A stretch of 64,000 nucleotides of DNA from the NCBI GenBank assembly GCA_034670405.1, contig JAXDDX010000013.1, positions 1,730,501 through 1,794,500 of the forward strand, given 5' to 3'. Shown here in pieces: positions 34,721-45,835 of the stretch; positions within the stretch are counted from its first letter, which is position 1, and each line of letters begins with the position of its first letter. The position numbers and the translations under genes were made by a program. The notes under the pieces were generated by a model. The model was not told the origin of the DNA and did no database searches. It saw only the letters and a list, made by a program, of their open reading frames with translations. Origin of the DNA: Hoplostethus atlanticus (lineage: Eukaryota > Chordata > Actinopteri > Trachichthyiformes > Trachichthyidae).

Positions 34721-37700
34721 GTAAGAGGGTATGAAATAGAACATGAAAATAGATGACTTCTATGTGCCCTTATTACATTAAAGCGAACTATACTCTGCTG
34801 GCTAATCTTTGGTCATCACAGGACCACAAACAAAGCTCACGGTACACAGCAGCCGCTCAGGGCCTCGACGCTGAATTGATCCTCTGGCGAATCCATGACG
34901 ATAAGAGCCACTTCGGTACACCCATTTGCACTCCTTCGCTCATATGCATACATGGGGCCTCGTATGACATCGATTCTGTGTCTCACTGCATGTTCTCCTA
35001 GCGCGGGTGATCTCGACATTGATGCTGTCGGTGTCTCCCCCCCCCCCTCCATGGCAGAACCCAATAAAAGCAGCCCTTGCCCTGAGGCTTCTACTATCAC
35101 CAGTGGACAGGAAAGCCCCCGTCACCCCTCTCTGTCTGCCTTACCCCCATACACATGTCCCTTAATTGAGACGGCTAATAGCTAACCAGGGTCGTTTGTA
35201 TGTGTAAGCATTAGCATAATTAAATAGGCATGGGTTAAGTGCTTTCCGGTAATAACATGGTCCAGAAAAGAGGCAGACACATGTGCCTCTCTGTTCGCCT
35301 CAACGCTGTCATGAACTGGCATCTCCTCCCTCACTCCCTTTTCCTCCAACTATCAATGCCATATAACTTAAGGTGTGGTCATTATTTCTCTCTCCTTGTG
35401 CCTTGTCCTTCTGCCCCGGTGTGATAACGGCCAGTTCAGCGCGAAAATGTGCCCATTCAAGTCATGCAGGAAGGCTGACGACCACACATGCACGGCGGGC
35501 TAGACAGCCCGTGGACCCCCGGCCACCGCAGGCTAATTTTCTTGTGTCGAAAACCAAAGCGGCTGGAGAGATTCCACATGTGCGCGTTGTGCTTTCCGTC
35601 CTCACCCGTCCCTCAGAGGCCACTTACACCCCTGGCAGGCGGTCAGTCACTGTAAAAAGCAGCCTTGGCTCTGTCCGCATGTCCAGACCGCAGCAGTCAA
35701 CCCTCCTTTTAGCAGAACAGCCCTGATGTCAGGCAGCTGAAACATCAAAGGCAGGAGGTGAGGCAAAGAAAGAGAGAGGAGGTGAATTGGACTTTAGTGG
35801 AGAAGGGGATGAGAGAGCAATGGAGGGATGGCGGGGGGGGGTTTATATTTTCCATCGCGGTACACTGCAGCTGTCATCCTTGTCACTGTGCTGTGTAAAT
35901 CAGTGCCCTGTCTGCTGCGATCTGTGAACAGAGGAGCTACTTTTTATCGCTGCATCTGAATCCATCTATGGCTGCATATTCACCGGAGACCTCTTTTTGC
36001 AGAAAGGGAAGGGGGCGAAGCTGACAGCACCAAGAAAGAACCGTGCTTTTTAGCATTCAGTACACAGGGTACCTGAAAGATAAAAAAAATTAAAGAGTAG
36101 CACATGTCAAACTGATTTTAATTGTTGCATAGCAACAGCGCCCTAGTTTTTGATAGTTGCGATGTAAAAGCACCAAGGAAAGTGTAGTTTTATGTCTGAC
36201 AGAATGGATTTGGGGCGATGTGAGGATATCAGAGAAGTGTTTAGAGGGTTGCAGAATAATTGATTGCAGAATCTGGAGGCTTCAAGACTGGTGACAAGTC
36301 TAATATAGAAATAAGTAATTGCATTAATAACTGGCATATTGTTATAGTAGTGTTCATATTCAAAGCCTCTCTAGACTTCCACAAGAAATCACTGCAAGAT
36401 AGAAAGTATCATTCAAGGAAAATAGTGCTCATTCCTCCTCTGTTGAAAAAGGAAAACACATTTGTTTTTAAATATGTACAAAACCATCTGATACCTTTGA
36501 GAGCATCTTGCACGTCTGCTTCCCGGTGTTGCCTCATGTCCCCACTCTTTGCATGTGCAACCGTTGGGTAGTGTTACGTAAACACACATACACATGGATA
36601 TATGGGTTATTTCTTTAGTAGACTCCTGCACTCTTTCATTACTATGTGAACATGAACACATACCCTGCTAACATGTTGGCCGTGTGACCTTTCATAATAC
36701 ATGCACTCACTGCAGGCAAAAACTAAGAGTACTACAATCTGCCAGAAGCATTCAACAAAAACATTTAAATACATCAAAAAAATAAAAAGTATCATACAAT
36801 TTTTAGGTGTTATTTCATTGGCAGTGTTTTTTGTAGAATATCATGTGTGTAGGAAGCTGCAACCACAGTTTGTCAGGGCGTGTCAGGCAAGAACATCCAG
36901 AACATTTAGTCATTGAGAGGCCATTGACCCTGCACCACTTAGACTCATCCTCCCTCTCCTTCTATGTGTTAGTTTTGACCAGAGCCTTTGATTGATACCC
37001 CACCAACCAATGGATAACAGCAAGAACAAGACCCAGTCTTTGTCTTTGTGCATTCCCATCCACGAAATTTGATTTCCAGCAGTGCCTCTTTCTGTTTCCA
37101 ATGGTCAGTGACAACACCTCTCAATACCTTTCCAATCAAGCCCAGTCTTCAGTAATTAAAGACTTTACAGTTAAAAGGCCTGTCACAGAATGAAACCAAC
37201 AGTATTGTTTTTTTTAGAAAAAGGTCAGGAGTTATCTTTAAATCTGACATTTTCTCCAAATGCTGTCCCTCTTTGATGCATTAGCATGCCCTGCAGGAGA
37301 GTAATCATGTAGAGGTTCCTTTGGGAGCATAGTATCAGCTAGCCCATCACAGAGCTCCAATATGGATGAACCAAATCTCATTAGACATATGTCTAACACG
37401 GACATGAATACACACATACACACAAATACTGTACTCATGCACACATACAGTGTAAAATTGGGACTTGGGTCTTCATACTTGCAAGGCTGATGAAGACAAG
37501 TGCAGCATCAGAGGTAAATGTCCTCTTCCTGCCGAGTGGATACCGATAGGCTGGCGAGGTAGATGGGTGTGCACAACGTTTCTGAAATCATTCTGCGACT
37601 GTAAATTCCTCTTTTCCCGTGCATTCTTTTGGTGGAGGTTTGAAAAGCCTGAGAAAAATGCAATCAGTGGCTTTGCATTTCCTTTGGAGAAGTTTCACTC

Positions 37701-37777
37701 CCCCATTGTGATGAATTTCAATGAACTGAGATGAACTGGGCAGTGAGAAGAGCTTGAATAGTGCGAATAAGAATACT
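34721..37777. other. Intron-like sequence downstream of the start-codon exon
   Basis: No further exon was supported. The open frame at 34895-35185 has no splice signals in a compatible phase. A palindromic RFX-like box is at 36124-36136. Short G and C runs occur at 35037-35048 and 35832-35840. Confidence 0.45.
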
Positions 37778-38008
37778 TTCTCTCTGTCTTTCTCTCTCTC
37801 TCTCTCGTTAAGTACTCCCCAATTTTAAGTCGCACGAATCTCAAGTGACTCAATAAAGATATTTAAAAAGTCAAATGTCTCTCTCTCTCTATCGCTCTCT
37901 CTTTCTTTCTCTCGCTCTCTTTTGCCTCCACCCAGTTCGACATCACCTACTTGCAGATCAGAGGGATCAGAGAGGAGACAGAGGTGTGTGTGTGTGTGTG
38001 TGTGTGTT
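37778..38008. repeat. Cluster of CT and GT microsatellites
   Basis: Pyrimidine tracts at 37778-37806 and 37878-37920 are followed by a GT tract at 37984-38008. The cluster explains the apparent minus frame at 37825-38070. Confidence 0.9.
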
Positions 38009-40199
38009 TGGGGGGGTATAGCAATGTGTGAGATCACTGTGATTAACAGCGCCAGATAGGGCTTGTGCATTATTCATCTGTTGTCACCTTCACCCACTGC
38101 CAGAAGTCGTGACTGAATTTTTGGGGAACGCATTACTCCAGAAACGTTAAAGCCAAATTAACGAGCCAATCCAGAAAAAAAACACCCTTCCAAGGAAGAG
38201 TCTGTTCCCCCAGACCACCTCGTTGTGAAGACTACCTCTCATGTTAAAATCCCAGCAAGCTCTGTGGCAAATCAGATTGTTTACTTGCAGCGAGCAAGTC
38301 AAGGACCTTGAATACCTCCGTGTAAGACTAAGAGCATGAACTTAATTCAGCTGCTTCCATTTATATTTGCTTGAACCAAGTTACTATTTTGAGAATCAAA
38401 TGAGTGATATTATCAGTGTGGAAAATCTCTTCATACACACCTTTCTGGTCTGGTCTGTCCATCCTGCAGAGCTGTAGTTTTGTTTAAAAAAGAAAAATCA
38501 TCCTCCCCATAGCACTGAAATTAATAGTCTCTCTGTCTCTCTTCCTCCCTCTCTTTCTCTCTCTGTAGCATAACTGTCAGTATAAATAACCTCGCTGGCT
38601 CCTGATATTATAGCCCCCTAGGAGAAACAAATTACCCAGGATGCACAGAGAGTGCACTGCACACACACACACAGAACGAGCTACTGGATTATGGTGGCTT
38701 GAGGTTGGCACTCACTGAATAGTCTGCGCTAATTCACCCTGCCACCGATAGTCACTGCCTGGTTAGAGTTCACCCCTGAGATGGAAATGTCATTGAGGAG
38801 TGAGAGACCAAGATAACGTCTCCCACAGATTTTAGAGGGCAAACTAAGTTAGTCTGTACAGCTGGAGCCATTTACATCATTCAAGGTATTTTGTGCTGCG
38901 TCATGCCACAGCATACCAAGGAAAAGCATAGAAACCTGAAATCGATCATTTCTGCACTATGCTGATTGTTGCCACTACCTTTATTTTTTAGTTGGTCTCT
39001 TGTTTGAACAGTAAAGCATTTTTGATCTTTTGTTCCATACGTTTAAACCTGATCAAAGGCTATTCTTTAAATTGCTCAATCGATCTATAGTTTTATTATA
39101 GTGCTGAAGCAGTATGAGGAAGTAACTCAGAAAATAGAACATGGTGCATTTCATCTTTCAAAGTGAATTCTTCATTTCATTTCATTCTTTAACCTTTAAT
39201 TAACCAGGTGAAGTCATCACATAAGTTATCACATATCCCTTTATATGGCTCTTTATTATGGAATATATATATATATATTTGGAGAGTAAAGAGTTTTATT
39301 ATCGTTTACCACCACCACAGACTGTCCAATGTCCAAAAGCTGTCACTCCAATAGATGGAAATTGCCACAAGTCACAGGTGCTGCAATATTAAATCGAATT
39401 TGTCCAATTCTTTTGCAAACAATCACTGAGAACTGCACATGTATCCTAAGTGACAGGGGCAGAAATGAATACAGCATACAGAGGTCAGTGTTTACACGGC
39501 TCTGTAATTAGAAACAAAACGCGATGTCAGTCACAGTACTCCCTCCATGTTCCCTCCGTCGGACAAAGAGCGAGGCGGCGGTGTAGCTAAAGGTTTAAGA
39601 GCTTTTAGTGAGCTGAATTACGCCCCTTGAGGCCCCTTCATGAATGCCCCAGCCGGCTCAGCGAGACTCCCCTGCCCTCCCGTACCCGTCTCCCACCCCA
39701 CCTGCCTTTTTCCCCCTTTAGTCCATCAATCAATTCAGCCTCCATCACGCTCTAGTAAGCTTGACTGGCACTAAGGAGGGAATCTAGCCTCAGAGCGCAC
39801 TGTGCGGCGTGGACCAAACTAGGCCTTCCACTATCCTCAGCTGCACCACCCACCCCCGTCCTCAAAGCATTATTATTTCTACCTTGCCTACCCTGCTTCC
39901 ACATGCATGCACACACACACACACATATTCCTGTATTCTCTTGTGAGGTTATACAAGGAATGTTACTCAAAATGGCAGAGCGAACTGTTCGGCATCACAC
40001 GCCTACACCGCGATGCCGCTCCCTCTGTGCTTCATAGGAGGTTTAGCCCCTTTCCTGCTGCTTGTCTTTATCAGCTCCATCGCCTTCCCAAGGCCAATAG
40101 GCCAGTAACATCCACTGGTCCAAGGACCTCCGCTAGGTCATTTGGTCCTTGAGATGTCCTGCTCCTCCTCTACGCTGTTGACGTTAGCCAGGCGTGTAT
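38009..40199. other. Intron-like sequence, no gene seen
   Basis: A good CTCTCTCTGTAG acceptor-like site near 38570 has no donor in the next few hundred bases. An (AT)8 tract lies at 39262-39278 and a short CA tract near 39910. No other feature is supported. Confidence 0.5.
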
Positions 40200-40590
40200 T
40201 GATTTGCGCAGCGACGCCTTCCAACTGCCGCGGGCGCCGCCGGCCCGTCTCTTCGCCGCCAGGCATGTAAACATATCCTATTGCATCTGCACACACATTA
40301 TTATCCACATGACAATGCCGTATACGAGCTATACCCTCTATTGTATCAGCGTGATGAATGATGACAGTGCTCGGAGTCATGTCTTTTGTTGTACGCGCGG
40401 GCATATTGTGTGTCGCCGTGTTTACCAGAGCGAGTTGGGAGCTGCTCGCGGCCTCCAAGGCGGCACTATGCAGACGGGCGGGTGGGTGGGGGTAGAGGGG
40501 GGCGGGGCGTGACCCTGACAACACATGACAGAGCATCGCGCTGCCTCGCTCCGCAGAATGAACGACCCAGACGTCCACAGTCCCTCTAAT
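40200..40590. promoter_or_regulatory. CpG-rich cluster with GC boxes
   Basis: CpG is much denser than elsewhere in the window: GCGCAGCGACGCC, TGCCGCGGGCGCCGCCGG, TACGCGCGGGC, CTGCTCGCGG, GACGGGCGGGTGG, GGGGGCGGGGCG and CATCGCGCTGCC. Vertebrate CpG clusters mark promoters or strong regulatory elements. On the plus strand CTCGCTCCGCAG is followed by a tiny frame, MNDPDVHSPSNE, with stop. On the minus strand a 154-codon frame crosses the block, probably because the block is GC-rich. No donor was found to support a first exon on either strand. Confidence 0.45.
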
Positions 40591-40599
40591 GAATAAATG

Positions 40600-40930
40600 C
40601 ATGATGCTGTGTTTTCTGCGTGGTGATTATCTCAGCCGGCGTTGTCTTCTCTTTACCGGCTAATGCATGTTTAAGACAATAACGGATGCCGTGTTCATAA
40701 TTGATTTTATTTTTATTTTTTTCTCTCTCCCCATGTGGTCATTAAAAATCCTGATGACATGACTGTGGAAATCTAAACTGGATAATATTGCGGCGTAGTC
40801 TGTTCATTTCAATTGATGAACCCCGAGAGGGCAATAAAACAGGAATGGCCGTCCACGTTCATAAAGCGTTATAAAGTGGGACGGGCTCTAATGAAGTCTC
40901 GAGCTACACGCTAAATTAAAACCCGCGCCG
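40600..40930. promoter_or_regulatory. Candidate conserved non-coding element beside the CpG cluster
   Basis: The block contains TGGTGATTATCTCAGCCGG, CCGGCTAATGCATG, TTCATAATTGATTTTATTTT, GTCATTAAAAATCCTGATG, TTTCAATTGATGAACCCCG, GGGCAATAAAACAGG and CATAAAGCGTTATAAAGTGG. This density of homeodomain-type and Hox/Cdx-like words without repeats is the most enhancer-like pattern in the window. Function is inferred only. Confidence 0.35.
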
Positions 40931-41218
40931 TTTTGTCGGAGAGAGCTGCAGAAGGCAAGGCAAGAAAGAGCAGACGTGATGGAAAGGACACATGACAGGA
41001 AGGAGACAGAGAGAGAGGTGGGAAACAAAGTTTTCACTCTTCAGGAGGGGTGGTAATAAGATAAGCTTTGCAGCATGAGCTCGCAGATGGCCGTCCTCTC
41101 CTGGTGTGGCCAAGACACTCAGGCTTCATTTATCTCTGCCTCACAGCCTTGTTTCCATCTTTCTGGCCGGCTCTCCCCTCCACCTGCGTCTCCCTGCCAC
41201 CCCCACCCCCTAGCCCCC

Positions 41219-41236
41219 ACACACACACACACACAC
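41219..41236. repeat. (CA)n microsatellite
   Basis: Nine CA units in a C-rich context. Confidence 0.9.
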
Positions 41237-41605
41237 TCCTCCCCCTGGTGGAGAGTGGAGCCCAGCCTTCTCCCAGCCTTCACCTGCCTCATCGGGGATA
41301 ATGAGAAAGTCCCTCAGACTTTCCAGCCCCGGGCCTTATCTCCCCCAAACAATGTCTACAGATCTTCCGGCAACCTTTTTAAAATGTCCTTCCTTCCTCC
41401 ACCGGTGAGTCAAACTTGATTCTCACAGATCCTCTGATGTTTGCAGATGCCCTATAGAGCGGATAATAACACCAGCAGTTTGAATGGCTGAACGTTTAAT
41501 ACCTCACTTGGTCACAGTAAAGCAGCAACTTCCCCTTCCCTCCTTTCCCTTGCAATATGTCTGCATTGATGGCAATTCTCCTTGATGAGGCAGTAATGCG
41601 ACTCA

Positions 41606-41616
41606 CGTGTGTGTGT

Positions 41617-41653
<37 letters not shown>
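41606..41653. repeat. (GT)n microsatellite
   Basis: Broken once by CTG; it runs directly into a GCAG acceptor-like site. Confidence 0.95.
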
Positions 41654-41656
<3 letters not shown>

Positions 41657-41746
41657 CTGTCTACCTCCTCTGGGAAAATGTGCACACTTGGAAGCAGGTT
41701 TTCTACGTCCTGTGTCCTCGGGAACGTTTGGCCTAAATTCGTCAAG
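41657..41746 (+). other. Weak exon-like interval, 90 nt, phase 0 to 0
   Basis: An AG directly after the GT tract (GTGTGCAG) starts a 90-nt stretch with an open frame of 30 codons (LSTSSGKMCTLG...VWPKFVK) that ends AAG|GTGAGAG. A symmetric phase-0 exon would fit after either the 2532-2586 exon or the ATG at 34720. Against it: the acceptor lacks a pyrimidine tract, having only alternating GT, and the peptide is not recognisable. Confidence 0.2.
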
Positions 41747-42838
41747 GTGAGAGGAGCTGGAAAAAGTTCCCACCTTAGGAGGTCAAATAAATTATGAATT
41801 AATACAGATGTCCCCCGGGGTGAACCTACCCTGAATCTCTCCTACGTCCCTACTGCAACAGCTGCTGTTGTTTTTCTCTCTCAAACATTTATAGACATAT
41901 TGTAACAAAGGAAAAATGATAAAACGACTGAATATCTAGCAAGCCGTCACCTTCTGGCGGCTAAAAAGTGAACAGAATTTGAATGAATGAATGTGTTTTG
42001 ATGTATTACTTGCAGATTATAAGACCATTATCAGCATAGATCAACTTTTCTTTCAGGACAATCAGCAGACAAACATCAGAAAATCACATCCGATTTAACA
42101 TCGTGTCAATAACCAAACAACGGAAACATCAGCTCCCTAAATCTGTTGCACCTTTTATAAATTGTATCATGCTCTATTTACAAACATGATCATGCACTCA
42201 AAATGTGCTTATAATAGTTCCTAGTTGCATTCAATGAGTTGTCACACAAGACCTAACGTTACTGATTGATCATTGATTGATTGGTTGTCACTGTATTTTA
42301 GCTTCTAGTATTGGTTTTAACTTTTGTGAGATGTTTAATGCTTGTTCATGCAGAAGTGATGGCTTATTGAAAGCACACACACACACATCCTTACCAACGT
42401 GAAACCCTCCGGACCGAGAAGACAGTTAGACTTTTGATAATGCACTTAATGAAAGAGGGCATTTGTCACAGCTCTATTTTAAGGGAGCTGAATTTTCTCA
42501 CTAATTCCCAATGTTCTAGGATGTGTAAGGGACGTCTTCACACCATGCACCATCCTTGGTTTCCATGACGACTGTGATCCCTGTATGATAATCGGATTCC
42601 ATCTATAGCTGTGAAAGCATTCATTCCTGCCTGATCCATGAAAATTATAACAGGAATTCACAGCGAGGAATTTGACTCCACGACCGTAATCACCCAAGAA
42701 AAAAAATGCTTTTGTATCTGAGCCAGCCTGTAAAGTCAGAGCTTGGTGAGCCTATTTATAACTACCCCAGCAAGATGGGTATCAGTGCCAATGATAGCAG
42801 CATTGGCCACTATAAAAACTATGCCCTTTTTTAATTTT

Positions 42839-42852
42839 TTATATATATATAT
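42839..42852. repeat. Short (TA)n tract
   Basis: About seven TA units after a T-rich run. Confidence 0.85.
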
Positions 42853-43764
42853 CATGGAGCAGTTAAGCCATATACTGAACAAGAACGATAGGGAAACTCC
42901 CAGCAACGGTAAGCGGGATAGATGTGGAACAATCCATTTTGTTTTTGCTGCACCACAGTAGTAGAAAATGGAGTGGGGGAAAAAAGAAGAGTAAAAGAAG
43001 AGCGTTATTGAACTGACTTCCTCTCAAATTACATTCTGGAGGCTGAAGAAACACAGGAGGCCATTTGACCTAAAATGTTTTTATGTGGCTTTGTGTGTGA
43101 ATCTGTCAGAATCACCCATTGCCAGAGTTTTGTATTATCCGTGAAGCAAGATTAACCAGAGGATCAATAACTGACTGCATAAAACCCGTACACATTCATT
43201 TCTGCAATTTACGTTCTTTTTAATATGTGTCCGTGTTGGATTTTTAGACCCTTTTTGGCTGCAAAATGCTTCCATAAAGGAAAGGAAAAGCAGGGCTGCA
43301 AGGCTCCTCGCCGGCGCAGTCTTAGTCTTTCACATTTATCTTCAGCTCAGAGTATGACAACTATAGATCCCCTCTCCTTTGCACAAGACAAATGACCTTA
43401 TTACCACAGAGGGACCATTCAAAATAGGATCATGTCAAGCATGGCAAAATGCTTCTGAGGAAATACAGACCTGCTCTGCCAGGCGTCCATTGTTTCTCAG
43501 GGAAAGGCATCACAGGCACATTTTATAGACCAAATGAGTTTTAGAGCGTGTTTGGGCTTTCAAAAGCCATCAGGAGGATCATCCGAAACTGCTAGTGGAC
43601 TAAACACCAGTGTCAGTATCTATATTTCAATACTGTCCAGACGTCTGTAACAGAGCGCCTTCTAGCGAGGCCTACTTCCTGCTGAGGACACATTTATTTC
43701 ACCATAATGAAGTTTTTCTGTGTACTGACTAAGATACGCCTGGCGGGCAGCACTTGATCTATGG

Positions 43765-43769
<5 letters not shown>

Positions 43770-43800
<31 letters not shown>
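43770..43800. repeat. (TG)n microsatellite
   Basis: Fifteen pure TG units, then GCGTGCATGTGTGCGTG. Confidence 0.95.
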
Positions 43801-43803
<3 letters not shown>

Positions 43804-44405
43804 CATGTGTGCGTGTTGTCATAGCGCTTAGGGGGGGCAGGGGAGATAGGCTAGGCACACAATGTTCTCCCTTGTGGGAAATTAGCTTCCTCATGCACAA
43901 TTACAGGATAGGACAGGATATAGGATTTTGTTTTCCTCTGCTATGTACACACAGCCTGAACGTCCTCGGCGTCATCGACAGATTACGATAACTCGCCGTG
44001 CTAACTGATTCGTGTTTGCAGATGTGAGGGAGAGAACATGTTACGGTGAGGGGGATCACACTGACCTCCCTGCCTCAAAGGTCACTGTTATGTGTCGTCC
44101 TTTTTAAAAAGAGGAGTTCATTGATTTGGATGTGGACAGGAAAAAAACAGTAGAGACTAATGAGCCCAACACTCATTACTGTCCAATCACAAACCATCAA
44201 GCTTGATTCATAATGGCAGACCTTAATAGCATCATTGATAGGCTCATAAATCATCATATTTGCGTCAATCATCCAAAATAGGCTTGCTCTTTACAGTTGT
44301 TGTACAGTCTACAAAAACAGATCTGTGTCCTTGCTTTGTGGAAGGGAAATACGTGGGGATGCTGGGAAACGCAGCTCAGCTATTAGAAATGTACTGGACA
44401 TAAGA

Positions 44406-45835
44406 GTTGCACTAGGCAAGATTTCTATGTAAAAATACACCCGCCTTATCAGCCTCACTCACCAAGTGGGGCTGTAATAAAGAAAAGTGTCCTATCCCCA
44501 CTCTAACTGAGTCCCAGTAGATTTTCCAAATTAAATTCTGGTTTCAGATAGGGTTGCCACTCGTCCCAAACTTGACTGATGAAAGTGAGAATAACACTGA
44601 ATAGAGAATAATAATGAAACCAGTTTCATTTTGAAAAGTGACTAGATATTGAGTTTGATAGGAAAACTAGAGCGTGCAGGCAGCGCTCTTTCCTCCTCAG
44701 TGTGTGATGGTGTGTGTGTGTGTGTTGCCAGGTTGTAGAGGGGTGGCGGGAGTAGGACTGAGATTTAAAAATGGCCTGTTCTTCTTCTTCAAGCCCTTTT
44801 GTCAAATGCAAGAGTCCAGCAATGTCCAGAAATGACACTGGTCAGTTTCTATTTTATGATTGGAATATGATCCGATCTTTAGCTATGTCATTATAAGGTC
44901 ATGTTGTAGTAATACACACTGTAAAGAGCAACACACTACGTAGGCCTGATGCAGGAAATGTGCTGTTTGTACCATTACTCCTCCTTACATTGTGTACAAC
45001 CTGTCGCTGATCATAATGACTCTTAATACTGAACAACTAAACAATGCTCAACTAACCGTGGACGTGACAGCGTTCCTGTCTCAGTGGTTTTAATGATGAT
45101 ACAGTCGACACAGTTCATAAATATACAGGTCATACATTTAGAAAGAGAGAGAGACAAAGAGAGAGAGACAAAGAGAGAGGATTATTCTGAATGGTTTCTA
45201 TTCAATTTAACTTGATCTGTATAGCACTTTTCATAAGGGGGGGCAGGGGGGAATAAAGGAATACATGTTGTTGATGATGTTTTGATTAACTGCCCTCAAT
45301 ATTTTTGTTGTTATCGTTAATCAAAAGACTATTTGGCAATATAAATACATATCTGGGTATATATATATTTCATTTGAAATTCTGCTTTGACTGGCTTACT
45401 GTTGGGGATAAACTCTGGCTAAATCCTTCTCTCAAATGCCAGAACTACCACCTGTCACCACTTTTTCAAAACAATCTCCTGCAGGGGGGACCATGCCCCC
45501 AGACCTCACTAGCAGATTATCTGTTCCATATTTTCATTTTTATAAAGGTGGCAACCCGAGTGTCAGGTATAATCACTTCACCTAAAAGCACAACATAAAC
45601 ACCTGAACAGAGCGAGTGAGTGCTCTGTCCCGAGAAAGCCGGACTGCCAACTGCAAAGGTCTTTTTGCCTCTCTCGTCCCTTTGATATAAAGTGATAACA
45701 GATCGGTCGGGGGGGTTGCTAAACTTTAGTGTGCTGTGTGCAGTTTACCAATAGTCACATTAGGTGTCATATTTTCAAACAGTTCCCTCTTGCTGCCTCT
45801 TGAGGCCGCCAACGTGCAAAGTTGCCTGGTGCAGC
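44406..45835. mobile_element. Possible element bounded by inverted repeats
   Basis: GTTGCACTAGGCAAGATTT at 44406-44424 and the minus-strand reading of 45818-45835 (GCTGCACCAGGCAACTTT) agree at about 14 of 19 positions. The roughly 1.4 kb between has no transposase frame. A TATAGCACTTTTCATAAG word at 45219-45236 belongs to a common fish dispersed repeat. It may be one non-autonomous element with insertions, or two separate fragments in opposite orientation. Confidence 0.3.
45141..45180. repeat. GA-rich tandem repeat
   Basis: Near-identical AGAGAGAGACAA units in direct repeat. Confidence 0.85.

Larger units (their letters stand above)
40931..44405. other. Intron-like sequence, one weak exon candidate inside
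   Basis: GT and CA tracts are listed separately. Apart from 41657-41746 no exon-like interval was seen. Confidence 0.5.

Noticed and set aside
34895-35185. 96-codon plus frame downstream of the start-codon exon
   Set aside because: Considered as the next coding exon, but the acceptor-like TCTCCTAG leads to a stop in phase 0 and no donor follows.
40138-40602. 154-codon minus-strand frame over the CpG cluster
   Set aside because: High GC lowers stop frequency; no donor, acceptor or motif supports it.
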